From assembly GCA_022827905.1 (NCBI GenBank), contig JAJEIQ010000066.1, positions 1-60,662 of the forward strand: a stretch of DNA of 60,662 nucleotides. Direction: 5' to 3'. This document shows, piece by piece, positions 32,748-41,741 of this stretch. The translations under genes and the position numbers were made by a program. The DNA comes from Pseudomonadales bacterium (GTDB lineage Bacteria; Pseudomonadota; Gammaproteobacteria; Pseudomonadales; Azotimanducaceae). Numbering within the stretch: position 1 is the first letter of the stretch; each line of letters starts with the position of its first letter. The notes beneath the pieces are model-generated. The model worked only from the letters and a program-made list of their open reading frames with translations, had not been told where the DNA came from and did no database searches.

Positions 32748-35186
32748 ATGTTGCAGCCATCGTCGGCAACCAAAGCGCCGCGGCGGGCCGGGGGCTTGCT
32801 GCGGTGGTGTCCCTTGGCCGCGGTGCTGGCCGCTGGTTCCGCACTGGGATACAGGGACGCTGCGCCGGAACCGATGCAGCGATTCGGTCACGCCGAGGCG
32901 AACGTGCGAGTCGACGGCCAACTCGATGAGGCCGTTTGGGCGCAGGTGCTGGGCACCGAGTACTTTCGCGTCATTATTCCCGATAGCCTGGTCAAGCCCC
33001 GGTACCGGACCTTGTTCCGGGTGTTCTACACCGAACGCGGGCTGTACATGGGATGGGACATGGAACAGCCCACGGACACGCTGCTGCGCCGTTTCTCCTC
33101 CCGGGACAACATGCAGGTCAGTCGCGATTCCGTGGGGTTTACGCTCGACGTCTCGGGCACGGGTGAATATGGGTACTGGGGCGATCTGGCTTTGGGCGGC
33201 AGCTTGACGGACGGCACTGTGCTGCGCGAACGCCAGTTTAGAACCGATTGGGACGGCGCCCTGCTGGGTGCCACCGCGGAGACGGCCCAGGGGTGGTCGG
33301 CGGAGGTGTTCTTCCCTTGGTCGCAGATGGCCATGCCCCGGGCCGGCGGTGAACGCCACATCGGGGTTTACGCTTCGCGCCAGGTGGCGTTGGTCGGCGA
33401 GCGCTGGGGCAACCCGCCGATTCCGTTGACCCAAGCCCAGTTCCTGAGCGTGTTGCCGCTGGCGAGTCTCAACGGCGTTGACCCGCGCCAGCAGTGGAGC
33501 GTTTTCCCTTACGCATCGGTGACCGTCGATGAGGTGGAGAACAAAACCGACACCAAGGGCGGCGTGGACCTCTTCTGGCGGCCATCCACCAACTTCCAGG
33601 TGACGGCCACGCTGAACCCCGACTTCGGCAACGTCGAATCCGACCAGGTCATCGTCAACTTGACCGCCTTCGAGACCTTCTTCCCGGAAAAGCGCCTGTT
33701 CTTCCAGGAGGGCCAGGACATCTTCACCACCACCCCACGCGCCGACTTGCGGTCCTCTTTCGGCCGAGGCTCCGCGCCCACCATGCTGGTCAACACCCGG
33801 CGCATCGGCGGCAGGCCCCGTTCCCCCACGGCGCCCGACGGCATTGACGTACCGGATCGGGAACTCGGCCAGCCCACGGAGCTGCGCGGTGCACTCAAGG
33901 CGACCGGCGAGATCGGTCCCTTCCGCTACGGCCTGCTCGGCGCCAGCGAGAACGACGTTAAATTCGATGCGGGGCACCGCAACCTGCATCAGGATGGCAG
34001 CGACTACGGCGCCGTGCGCCTGTTGTATGACCGCACGGCAGACAACGGCGTGTACCGGGGACTCGGCTGGATCTCCACCGCCGTCACCCACCCGGCGCGG
34101 GAGGCGTACGTGCACGGCCTGGACTTCCACTTCCAGTCCGCAGCAGGCCGCTGGACGGTGGACGGGCAACTGCTCCACTCCGACATCGACGACGACGACC
34201 CGGACGCCGCGCAGGGCAAGGGCTACGGCGCCTTCATCGACACCGTGTACGCCCCCCGCCAGGGCTTGAGCTACCAGCTGGCGCTGCACAGCTACGACGA
34301 CACCCTCGACATCAACGACTTGGGATTCCTGGAGCGCAACGACGCCACCCGCGCGGAACTGACCATGGAATGGCGCGGGACGGGCATTCCATGGGTCCGC
34401 GATTTCTCCTTCAGACCCTTCATGCGCCAGGAGCTCAATGGCGATGGCCGGCTGACCCAATCGGGGATCGGCGTTCGTCAGGAGTTCACGCTGCACAATC
34501 TCCACGAAGTGGAGCTTGGCCTAGCTTTTTTCCCGGAGCGTTACGAGGATCGCAACAGCTTCGGCAACGGCACCTACCGCATCGAGGAACGGGAACGCTT
34601 CTCCTTGGAGTACGAGACCGACCCATCCAAACCACTGTCGCTGGAGGCGGGGTTCGAGCTGAACGGGGAAGAGGCCGGCGGGCACAACTACGGCGGCTGG
34701 GTACAAGTGGCTTGGCGGCCAGGCGGCCGCTTCAACCTGGAGGCCGATGTTTGGCGTGGCGCCAGCAACGGCTGGTTGCTGCACCAAGGGGACCGCAACT
34801 TCACCACTTTCGATGCCAAGGATATCTATGCGACGCTGGCCATGGACTTCTTCCCCAGCGCCCGCCACCAGTTTCGAGTGGCCCTGCAGTGGGTGGCCAT
34901 CGAGGCTGAGGAAAAAGCGTTCTTTCTCGTGCCCGAGGCACCCGGCGACCTGCTGCCAACCGCCAAGCCGCCCGGACCGGCAGACGATTTCAATGTTTCG
35001 ATCCTCAATTTCCAGGCCCGCTACCGTTGGCAGATCGCACCGCTATCGGACCTGTTCATCGTCTATACCCGCAATGCCAACGAATCGCCGGATCGCAGCG
35101 GCTTCCGCCACCTCTTCAAGGAGGCGTGGAACAACCCGAGCGGCGACCAGTTGACGGTGAAGCTGCGCTATCGCTTGGGGTCTTGA
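32748..35186 (+). CDS. DUF5916 outer-membrane-type protein with CBM9-like N-terminus
   Basis: The 812 residues start with a signal-like stretch ('GGLLRWCPLAAVLAAGSALG'). An N-terminal CBM9/DOMON-like domain ('VRVDGQLDEAVWAQV', 'VFYTERGLYMGWDME', about 45-230) precedes a DUF5916 beta-barrel-like region. That region has the family hallmark 'LNPDFGNVESDQVIVNLTAFETFFPEKRLFFQEGQDIF' near residue 285-320, then long amphipathic strands to the C-terminus ('VKLRYRLGS'). The family is known from genome annotation as often encoded near TonB receptors or peptidases; its biochemical role is not established. The divergent receptor and the two genes behind it suggest a shared uptake function. Confidence 0.8.
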   Translation: MLQPSSATKAPRRAGGLLRWCPLAAVLAAGSALGYRDAAPEPMQRFGHAEANVRVDGQLDEAVWAQVLGTEYFRVIIPDSLVKPRYRTLFRVFYTERGLYMGWDMEQPTDTLLRRFSSRDNMQVSRDSVGFTLDVSGTGEYGYWGDLALGGSLTDGTVLRERQFRTDWDGALLGATAETAQGWSAEVFFPWSQMAMPRAGGERHIGVYASRQVALVGERWGNPPIPLTQAQFLSVLPLASLNGVDPRQQWSVFPYASVTVDEVENKTDTKGGVDLFWRPSTNFQVTATLNPDFGNVESDQVIVNLTAFETFFPEKRLFFQEGQDIFTTTPRADLRSSFGRGSAPTMLVNTRRIGGRPRSPTAPDGIDVPDRELGQPTELRGALKATGEIGPFRYGLLGASENDVKFDAGHRNLHQDGSDYGAVRLLYDRTADNGVYRGLGWISTAVTHPAREAYVHGLDFHFQSAAGRWTVDGQLLHSDIDDDDPDAAQGKGYGAFIDTVYAPRQGLSYQLALHSYDDTLDINDLGFLERNDATRAELTMEWRGTGIPWVRDFSFRPFMRQELNGDGRLTQSGIGVRQEFTLHNLHEVELGLAFFPERYEDRNSFGNGTYRIEERERFSLEYETDPSKPLSLEAGFELNGEEAGGHNYGGWVQVAWRPGGRFNLEADVWRGASNGWLLHQGDRNFTTFDAKDIYATLAMDFFPSARHQFRVALQWVAIEAEEKAFFLVPEAPGDLLPTAKPPGPADDFNVSILNFQARYRWQIAPLSDLFIVYTRNANESPDRSGFRHLFKEAWNNPSGDQLTVKLRYRLGS

Positions 35187-35221
35187 TGGGGCACTAGGAC
35201 GCAATTCAGTATGATGCGGTC

Positions 35222-36082
35222 GTGGAAGCCGCGACCTCCAACGCGGCCGATGAGCGGCTGCACCGAATTCAGCAGGCTGTCAAATGGACGGTCTACACGC
35301 TGCTGCTCATCAATTTCGGCTACTACATCGTTGAGGATGTGGTTCGGGCCACCCACACCCTCACGGCCCAATCGACCTTCTTCCAGTGGACCAGCAACTT
35401 TGCCGTCACCATGGACGAGGCGGCTTGGTTCATCCTGCTGTTCATGTTTGAACTCGAGACCTACGCGCTCAGCGACGAGGCGCTGAAGGGCTGGGTTGCA
35501 CGGCTCCTGCACGGCGTGCGCCTGGTCTGCTTCGTGATGATCGCCCACACCATCTACGCCTACGGCAACGCGGTCTTCACGCTGCAGCCAACCGTGCCGG
35601 TGGAGGACGCCACCCACCTGTGCGACCTGGCCGACCAAGACCTTTCCTATGTTTACAACTTGAAATACACGGATATCACCCAAGAGACCTGCAACGAACT
35701 GTCCAGGGCAACCCAGTTCTTTCGGGTGGGCAACGATCCGGTGGTGAGCGACATGGCTGGGCTCGGCCTGGAGCGGCAACTGGCCTGGGCGGATGTGTAT
35801 GAAGGCATCGCCTGGCTGCTGGCGTTGCTCGCCATCGAATTGGTGGTGCGCCTACAGGATCGGGGCGTGACGGGCGGCGGGCTGATGCAAACGGCCAAGT
35901 GGGGGAAGAACTTTCTGTACCTCTCCATCCTCGGCGTCGGCGTGTACTGGGCAACGCTCTCCCACTGGCTGTACCTGTGGGACGAGATCCTCTGGATCGG
36001 CGGGTTCATGGCCATCGACATGAACTTGAGCGAGTGGCGCAAGGAAATGCTTGAGGAAGAAGTGGCAGCGGTGCAGGCATAG
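35222..36082 (+). CDS. Multi-pass membrane protein of unknown function
   Basis: The start is GTG 35222 and the protein has 286 residues. There are about six hydrophobic segments, for example 'TVYTLLLINFGYYIV', 'AAWFILLFMFELETYAL', 'VRLVCFVMIAHTIYAYG', 'GIAWLLALLAIELVVRL' and 'NFLYLSILGVGVYWATLSHWLY'. A soluble loop of about 70 residues between segments three and four contains two Cys ('ATHLCDLADQ', 'TQETCNELSR'), which could form a disulfide on the periplasmic side. No family is recognised. It follows the DUF5916 gene by 35 bp and precedes the PuuB-like oxidase by 24 bp, so the three probably form one operon. Confidence 0.65.
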   Translation: MEAATSNAADERLHRIQQAVKWTVYTLLLINFGYYIVEDVVRATHTLTAQSTFFQWTSNFAVTMDEAAWFILLFMFELETYALSDEALKGWVARLLHGVRLVCFVMIAHTIYAYGNAVFTLQPTVPVEDATHLCDLADQDLSYVYNLKYTDITQETCNELSRATQFFRVGNDPVVSDMAGLGLERQLAWADVYEGIAWLLALLAIELVVRLQDRGVTGGGLMQTAKWGKNFLYLSILGVGVYWATLSHWLYLWDEILWIGGFMAIDMNLSEWRKEMLEEEVAAVQA

Positions 36083-36106
36083 GCGGACCAAGCGCCGGAC
36101 GACATC

Positions 36107-37396
36107 GTGGAAGCGAAAAACCGCAAGCAGGAACACACCGGCTCCTACTACGCCGCGACAGTCAACGAAGTGACCGACTACCCGGTGCTCCAGGGCAGCG
36201 TCGGCGCCGACGTCTGCGTGGTCGGGGCCGGATTCACCGGGGTCGCCACCACCTTGACGCTGGCGGAACGGGGTTATTCCGTGGCGCTAGTGGAAGCCAA
36301 CCGGGTCGGCTGGGGCGCGTCGGGCCGCAACGGCGGGCAGCTCATCAACGGCATGAACGGGCACGAGAAGATCGTCAAGAAGCACGGCCCAGGCACCGAC
36401 GACATCCTGTGGAATCTTGGCTGGCGGGGCCACGAGATCATCTACGAGCGGGTCGAGAAGTACGCCATCGACTGCGACCTGAAGCCCGGCTTTGTCGATG
36501 TGGCGCTCAAGGCCAGGCAGGTCGCGGAAATCGAGGCGTACGCCGAGAACCGCGACCGCCGCAGCTTTCCCTATCGCTACGAGGTGTGGGACCGGCACAA
36601 GACCTGTGAGATGCTGGGCACGGATGCTTACCTAGGCGCCTTCGCCTGCTACCGGGACGGCCACCTCCATCCGCTGAACCTCTGCATCGGCGAGGCGCGG
36701 GCGGCGGCCGACCTTGGCGCCCGCATCTTCGAGCAGTCACCGGTTGTGGACATCGAACACGGCCCTCGCCCACGCGTGCTCACCGAGACAGGGGCGGTGC
36801 AGGCCGATGCGGTGGTGCTGGCCGGCAACGCCTACAGCCGGCTTGAGCAGAAACACCTCTCCGGGCTGATCTTCCCCGCGGGCAGCTACATCATCGGCAC
36901 CGAGCACCTCGACGCGGCGGTGACCGAGCGCATCAATCCCGCGGACGTGGCCGTGTGCGACCTGAACGAGGTAGTGGACTACCACCGCCTTTCCGCCGAC
37001 AAGCGCCTGCTCTACGGCGGCGCCTGCAACTACTCCGGCCGCGACCCCGCCGACATCAAGGCGTACATCCTGCCGCGCATGCTCAAGGTGTACCCCGAGC
37101 TGCAGGGCGTGCGCATCGACTTCCAATGGGGCGGCATGATCGGCATCGTGCCCAACCGCATCCCGGTGGTGGGCCGCATCGACGGCAACATCTACTACTG
37201 CCAGGGCTACTCCGGCCACGGCGTGAACTCGACCCACGTCATGGGCGAGATCATGGCCGACGCGGTGGGCGGCACCCTGGAAAAGTTCGATCTCTTCGCC
37301 AGCATGAAGCACCTGCGCCTACCCGGCTCCCGCTGGCTGGGCAACCAACTGATCGCCTTGGGGATGCTCTACTACAAGCTCAAGGACCGCCTGTAG
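36107..37396 (+). CDS. FAD-dependent oxidoreductase, gamma-glutamylputrescine oxidase (PuuB)-like
   Basis: From GTG 36107 the protein has 429 residues. The DAO-family FAD fold 'ADVCVVGAGFTGVATTLTLAERGYSVALVEANRVGWGASGRNGGQ' near residue 35-80 is followed by 'GGACNYSGRDPAD', 'IDFQWGGMIGIVPNRIPVVGRIDGNIYYCQGYSGHGVN' and 'VMGEIMADAV'. The 'SGRNGGQL--G' and 'YCQGYSGHGV' motifs are typical of PuuB-type oxidases, which oxidise gamma-glutamylputrescine or similar N-acylated amines. No other puu gene is near, so the substrate may differ. It is last in the DUF5916-membrane protein-oxidase group. Confidence 0.83.
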   Translation: MEAKNRKQEHTGSYYAATVNEVTDYPVLQGSVGADVCVVGAGFTGVATTLTLAERGYSVALVEANRVGWGASGRNGGQLINGMNGHEKIVKKHGPGTDDILWNLGWRGHEIIYERVEKYAIDCDLKPGFVDVALKARQVAEIEAYAENRDRRSFPYRYEVWDRHKTCEMLGTDAYLGAFACYRDGHLHPLNLCIGEARAAADLGARIFEQSPVVDIEHGPRPRVLTETGAVQADAVVLAGNAYSRLEQKHLSGLIFPAGSYIIGTEHLDAAVTERINPADVAVCDLNEVVDYHRLSADKRLLYGGACNYSGRDPADIKAYILPRMLKVYPELQGVRIDFQWGGMIGIVPNRIPVVGRIDGNIYYCQGYSGHGVNSTHVMGEIMADAVGGTLEKFDLFASMKHLRLPGSRWLGNQLIALGMLYYKLKDRL

Positions 37397-37555
37397 ATCG
37401 CTCTTAACTCGACAAGGCCCTGTTGAAGACGGGACCTTTTCCTACCGAACCGGGCGTTCACAGCCAGCTTTGGGACGCTATAAGGGGTAAAAGTCGCCTC
37501 AAATTACCCTCTATAGAGGACGAATACCCCCTTTCCTGAAGCCGCCGCAACGGTA

Positions 37556-37590
37556 ACGGTCGCGCTGAGAGTTTCGCCAGCGCGAAACCC
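37556..37590. repeat. GTTTCGC hairpin repeat, family B copy 1
   Basis: The hairpin GTTTCGC-CAGC-GCGAAAC (37571-37588) is preceded by ACGGTCGCG. Nearly the same arrangement is found at 49456-49490. It sits directly after the stop of the XRE antitoxin gene (minus strand), where it may act as a transcript end. The remainder of 37397-37590 holds no gene. Confidence 0.6.
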
Positions 37591-37908
37591 CTAATCCCCA
37601 TCAGAAATCCCCGACAGTTCAACAGAAGGGCGATCGGGGAATCGGGCAACCAACGACAGGTTGCCGCCCATGGCCTTGACGGTCTTGCGCAGTGTTGAGA
37701 GCAGCAGGTCGCTGCGCTTTTCGAGCCGGGAAACACCATCCTGCGTGATGCCGAGTTCGACCGCGACTCGGGCCTGAGTTAGCCGCCGAGCCTTGCGCAG
37801 TTCCCGTAGGGTCATTTCCTCGGCAATCAACTCGGCTGCCCGCTCCTCCACCTGTCGGCGCCGTTCCGGGTCCATCCGTTCGATCCATTCGTTCACATTC
37901 AAAGCCAT
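37591..37908 (-). CDS. XRE-family (HigA-like) antitoxin/regulator
   Basis: From ATG 37908 the protein has 105 residues. 'TLRELRKARRLTQARVAVELGITQDGVSRLEKRSDLLLSTLRKTVKAMGGNLSLVARFPD' is a complete HTH_3 domain followed by the 'AMGG-L-LVA-FPD' strand typical of antitoxins of RelE/HigB-type toxins. Its ATG overlaps the stop of the 56-codon frame upstream (TAATG). A toxin gene normally stands just before such antitoxins; here only remnants are present. The protein looks intact and is probably an orphan repressor. Confidence 0.8.
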   Translation of the reverse strand: MALNVNEWIERMDPERRRQVEERAAELIAEEMTLRELRKARRLTQARVAVELGITQDGVSRLEKRSDLLLSTLRKTVKAMGGNLSLVARFPDRPSVELSGISDGD

Positions 37909-38078
37909 TAGGATGCTCTCGCTCGTTTCGGCCGCTTGCGCACCCCCACGACGCGTTCGGCAGTGGGGTCGTCTACAACCCGGCACGGCAGCTTTTCCTC
38001 GCCGCGTACATGGGCGAGGGCCTCGCCCAGTGCTGTCTCAATTCCCTGTCCGAGTTCGGTGCGTTCCATCGTGGTCAT
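37908..38078 (-). pseudogene. Truncated N-terminal half of a HigA/YiaG-type antitoxin (56 codons)
   Basis: ATG 38078 has a strong RBS (AAGGAG, about 7 bases upstream) and opens a 56-codon frame. It reads 'MTTMERTELGQGIETALGEA', then 'LAHVRGEEKLPCRVV', ending 'VGVRKRPKRARAS'. The beginning matches the N-terminal arm of YiaG/NadS-like antitoxins ('G--LI-GL-EALAH-RGE--L--R-V'). These continue 'IRKRLGLSQ...' into a helix-turn-helix, and here the frame is lost just at 'VRKR'. It remains translationally coupled to the genes before and after it. It may be expressed as a short peptide, but the DNA-binding part is gone. Confidence 0.5.
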
Positions 38079-38173
38079 TCGCTCGCTCCTTCACGCCTAA
38101 TCGCCACCACCAGCGGCATCAACGCTTTTCTGTCCGCCACCGTCAGATCGCCGTTCGGTCCTGCACCGGACAA
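38075..38173 (-). pseudogene. Possible C-terminal remnant of a RelE/HigB-type toxin (32 codons)
   Basis: The frame ends '[20 protein letters not shown]' plus six more residues and overlaps the next start by ATGA. The 'DLT-A-RKAL--LV--I-RE' pattern resembles the C-terminal helix of RelE-type toxins ('EDLTPAERKALRALVEEI'). The catalytic core would lie upstream but is absent: the frame is closed by a stop about 40 bases before the TTG at 38173. It is annotated as a decay product; it may not be translated. Confidence 0.35.
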
Positions 38174-38304
38174 CCCACCGATCAGAGAGTGCCTTTTGCG
38201 CTGACGCTGCTATCATACGCGCCGCCCGCGTCCCGCCAGAGCGGCGGGGCGTTGAAAAAATCCAGAAAGACCACCCCACCTCCACAGACGACACAGGACA
38301 GCCA

Positions 38305-40335
38305 ATGACTGAATTTACCCTAGTGCCCCCGCTTTTGGGGGCGGTTGGGCTGATCGCCGCATTCATCATCTATGCGTTGGTCAAACGCTACGACGAGGGC
38401 GACGAGGCCATCAAGAAGATTGCCGACGCCATCCACTCCGGGGCCATGGTGTTCATGCGCCGGGAGTACAGCATGCTGGCGCTGTTCGCCGTGGCGCTGC
38501 TGGTGCTGCTGTTCTTCTCCGGGCTCGGCATGGAGACGGTCTGGGCCTTCATCGCCGGCGCCCTGTCATCGGCGGGGGCGGGCTGGATCGGCATGTACAC
38601 GGCCACCAAGGCCAACGTGCGCACCACCACCGCGGCACACACCGACGGCCCGGCGGCAGCGCTGTCGGTGGCCTTCTTCGGCGGCTCCATCATGGGGCTG
38701 GCGGTGGCGTCGCTGGGGCTGATGGGCTTGGGGCTGGTGTACTACTTCTTCGGCGGCGACCCGGAGGCCGCGCACCACATTCACGGCTTCGGCATGGGCG
38801 CTTCCACGGTGGCCCTGTTCTCACGGGTCGGGGGCGGCATCTACACCAAGAGCGCCGACGTGGGCGCTGATCTGGTGGGCAAGGTCGAGGCCGGCATTCC
38901 CGAGGACGATCCGCGCAATCCCGGGGTGATCGCCGACAACGTGGGCGACAACGTGGGCGACGTGGCCGGCATGGGCTCCGACATCTTCGAGTCCTATTGC
39001 GGGTCCATGATCGCCACCATCGCCATCGCCTCCACCTTGGCCCTAACCGCCTTGGACCGCTTGGCGCCGGGCATGGGCGAAGAGGGCCGGGCGGCGTTGA
39101 TGTTCCTGCCCCTGGCGATGGCTTCGACGGGGCTGATCTGTTCGATCATCGGCATCGCCATCGTGCGCTCCCGGTCGAGCTCCGCACCGGCGCTGGCGCT
39201 GCGCATCGGCATGATGGCGACGCCGGCACTGTTCATCGCCGCCTCCTACTTCGTGGTTCAGGAGATCGGCCTGTCCAACAACATCTGGTGGTCGCTGGTG
39301 TTCGGCTCCATCGGCGGCATCGTCATCGGCCTAGTGACCGAGTACTACACCTCCTCCAAGCCGGTGATGCGCATCGCCCACGCCGGCGAGACCGGCTCCG
39401 CCACGGTGATGATCACCGGGCTGGCCGTGGGCATGCAGTCGGTGGTGATTCCGCTGCTCACCATTTGCGCCATCATTTTCGTCTCCACAACGCTGGCCGG
39501 GCTGTACGGCGTCGGCATCGCCGCCGTTGGCCTGCTGGCAACGGTGGGCATGACCATGGCGGTGGACGCCTACGGACCGGTGGCCGACAACGCCGGCGGC
39601 ATCGCCGAGATGGGCGGCCTTGGCGAAGAGACCCGCAAGATAACCGACTCCCTCGATGAGCTCGGCAACACCACCGCGGCCATGGGCAAGGGTTTCGCCA
39701 TCGGCGCTGCAGCGCTGGCGGCACTGGCCATCATCGCCGCCTACGTGGAGACCATCCAGTTCAAAACCGGCGGTGAGTTCGTGCTGCACCTCGGCGACCC
39801 GGACGTGTTGGTGGGCTTGTTCATCGGCGGCTTGACGCCGTTCCTCATCGCCAGCATCACCATGACCGCGGTGGGCGAAGCGGCCATGGACATGATCCAG
39901 GAGATTCGCCGCCAGTTCCGCGAGATTCCCGGCCTCTTGGAGGGCAATGCGGAGCCGGACAACGAGAAGTGCGTGGACATCGCCACCTCGGCGGCCTTGA
40001 AGCGCATGCTGCTGCCTGGCGCCATCGCCGTGGCGGTGCCGCCGGTGGTCGGCTTCGGCATCGGGCCGGAAGCCTTGGGCGGCGCCTTGGGCGGCGGGCT
40101 GCTCGGCTGCGTGCTGCTGGCATTGACCATGGCCAACGCCGGTGGCGCCTGGGACAACGCCAAGAAGTACGTCGAGAAGGGCAACCTCGGCGGCAAGGGC
40201 TCCGACGTTCACGCCGCCACTGTGGTCGGCGACACGGTGGGCGATCCGTTCAAGGACACCTCCGGGCCGAGCATGAACATCCTCATCAACGTGATGGCAA
40301 TCGTCTCATTGGTGATTGCCCCGCTACTGGTGTAG
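38305..40335 (+). CDS. hppA: Membrane-bound ion-pumping pyrophosphatase, K+-dependent type
   Basis: The protein has 676 residues and about 16 membrane segments. The substrate-binding signature '[47 protein letters not shown]' lies near 188-235, with '[13 protein letters not shown]', '[39 protein letters not shown]' and C-terminal '[20 protein letters not shown]'. Alanine in 'GNTTAA' (lysine in K+-independent enzymes) indicates the potassium-dependent class. Whether it pumps H+ or Na+ cannot be decided by eye. It hydrolyses PPi to energise the inner membrane. It is convergent, 18 bp away, with a PPi-dependent phosphofructokinase, so both use the PPi pool. Confidence 0.96.
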   Translation: MTEFTLVPPLLGAVGLIAAFIIYALVKRYDEGDEAIKKIADAIHSGAMVFMRREYSMLALFAVALLVLLFFSGLGMETVWAFIAGALSSAGAGWIGMYTATKANVRTTTAAHTDGPAAALSVAFFGGSIMGLAVASLGLMGLGLVYYFFGGDPEAAHHIHGFGMGASTVALFSRVGGGIYTKSADVGADLVGKVEAGIPEDDPRNPGVIADNVGDNVGDVAGMGSDIFESYCGSMIATIAIASTLALTALDRLAPGMGEEGRAALMFLPLAMASTGLICSIIGIAIVRSRSSSAPALALRIGMMATPALFIAASYFVVQEIGLSNNIWWSLVFGSIGGIVIGLVTEYYTSSKPVMRIAHAGETGSATVMITGLAVGMQSVVIPLLTICAIIFVSTTLAGLYGVGIAAVGLLATVGMTMAVDAYGPVADNAGGIAEMGGLGEETRKITDSLDELGNTTAAMGKGFAIGAAALAALAIIAAYVETIQFKTGGEFVLHLGDPDVLVGLFIGGLTPFLIASITMTAVGEAAMDMIQEIRRQFREIPGLLEGNAEPDNEKCVDIATSAALKRMLLPGAIAVAVPPVVGFGIGPEALGGALGGGLLGCVLLALTMANAGGAWDNAKKYVEKGNLGGKGSDVHAATVVGDTVGDPFKDTSGPSMNILINVMAIVSLVIAPLLV

Positions 40336-40353
40336 GGCTCACCCGCCGGGCAG

Positions 40354-41613
40354 TCAAACCTCGAAAGGGGCCAACTTCTTCGCCGCCAGCCGGTTGTTGA
40401 GCCGCACATAGTCCGGCAGCCCGTTGCGGTAGGGCGGTGGCGCTTCGCCTTCGATGAGCGGCGCCAAGTAGCGCCGCGCCTTGGCGGTGATGCCGAAACC
40501 GTCGGCGCTGATGTGGCTCTTCGGCATCTTGCGCTCCACGTTGGCCACCCGGGCCAGCGGCGCTTCGCCGATGGTCCAACGGTAGGGGGCGTCGCTCAGC
40601 CGCTTGATGGTCGGCATCACGGCGTTCTTGCCCGCCAAGGCGAATTCCACCGCCGCCTGGCCTAGGGCGTAGGCCTGCTCGACATCCACGGCCGAGGCGA
40701 TGTGACGGGCGGAGCGCTGCAGGTAGTCAGCCACCGCCCAATGGTACTTGTAGCCCCAGCGAGCACGCACTAGGCCGGCGATGACCGGGGCCACGCCGCC
40801 GAGCTGGGTGTGGCCGAAGGCGTCCTTGCTGCCAGCGTCGGCCACGAAATCGCCGTTGGCGTAGCGGGCGCCTTCGGACGCGACGATGACGCAGTAGTCC
40901 CGCTTCTCCACCACTTGGCGCACCCGCCGAAGGAAGCGCTCCTCCTCGAACGGCACTTCCGGCAGCAGGATGATGTGCGGCGCATCGCCGCGCTGCTCCT
41001 GGGCGAGGCCCGAAGCTGCGGCAATCCAACCGGCATGGCGGCCCATGACTTCCAAGACGAAGACCTTGGTGGAGGTCTCGGCCATCGAGGCCACGTCCAA
41101 GGCCGCCTCCCGGGTGGAGATGGCCACGTATTTCGCCACCGAGCCGAAGCCGGGGCAGGAATCGGTGAAGGGCAGGTCGTTATCCACCGTCTTGGGGATG
41201 CCGATGGCGGTGATGGGGTAGCCGAGCCGTTCGCCGATGAGCGATACCTTGTGCGCTGTGTCCTGGGAGTCGCCGCCGCCGTTGTAGAAGAAGTAGCGAA
41301 TGCCGTGGGCGGCGAACACATCGATCAGGCGCCGGTACTGCCGCTCGCTCTCATCGATGGAGCGCAGCTTGTAGCGGCAGGAGCCAAAGGCCCCGCCCGG
41401 AGTGTGCCGCAACGCGGCGATGGCGGCGTCGGATTCCAAGCCGGTGTCAATCAGCTCCTCGTTCAGCGCGCCAAGGATGCCGTTGCGCCCGGCGAAGACC
41501 GTGCTCATGCGGCCACTCTCCCGCCGGGCGGTCTCGATGAGGCCGCAGGCCGTGGCGTTGATGACGGCAGTAACGCCCCCCGACTGGGCGTAGAAGGCGT
41601 TGGCCTGGGTCAT
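40354..41613 (-). CDS. pfp: Pyrophosphate-dependent 6-phosphofructokinase
   Basis: The 419 residues include 'FYAQSGGVTAVINATACGLIE' (phosphoryl-donor region) and 'NGGGDSQDTAHK', where Asp115 occupies the position that is Gly in ATP-dependent enzymes. 'GIPKTVDNDLPFTD' has the PPi-diagnostic Lys141. 'EVMGRHAGWIAA' is also typical. Asp plus Lys at these positions marks the PPi-using, reversible enzyme, which phosphorylates fructose 6-phosphate in glycolysis and can run backwards to make PPi. Its pairing with hppA across a short convergent gap is seen in bacteria with a PPi-saving metabolism. Confidence 0.92.
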   Translation of the reverse strand: MTQANAFYAQSGGVTAVINATACGLIETARRESGRMSTVFAGRNGILGALNEELIDTGLESDAAIAALRHTPGGAFGSCRYKLRSIDESERQYRRLIDVFAAHGIRYFFYNGGGDSQDTAHKVSLIGERLGYPITAIGIPKTVDNDLPFTDSCPGFGSVAKYVAISTREAALDVASMAETSTKVFVLEVMGRHAGWIAAASGLAQEQRGDAPHIILLPEVPFEEERFLRRVRQVVEKRDYCVIVASEGARYANGDFVADAGSKDAFGHTQLGGVAPVIAGLVRARWGYKYHWAVADYLQRSARHIASAVDVEQAYALGQAAVEFALAGKNAVMPTIKRLSDAPYRWTIGEAPLARVANVERKMPKSHISADGFGITAKARRYLAPLIEGEAPPPYRNGLPDYVRLNNRLAAKKLAPFEV

Positions 41614-41741
41614 GGCGGTTTCCTAACAACGGCGTTCGTCGGCGCATTTCAGCAAATTACGGTGTCGAGGCCAATGGACAAGGGCTTAGGGTGGTGGCTC
41701 AGCTTGAATTTCAAAAGCGACTGCCACAGGCTAACGCACCG

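Noticed and set aside
32664-34505. 613-codon open frame antisense to the DUF5916 gene
   Set aside because: The plus-strand product has clear family motifs; the antisense product is low-complexity Arg/Val/Gly-rich, as expected of a shadow frame.
38221-38265. Terminator in the hppA leader
   Set aside because: The GC hairpin is followed by an A-run on the plus strand, which is the wrong polarity, and no gene ends there on that strand.
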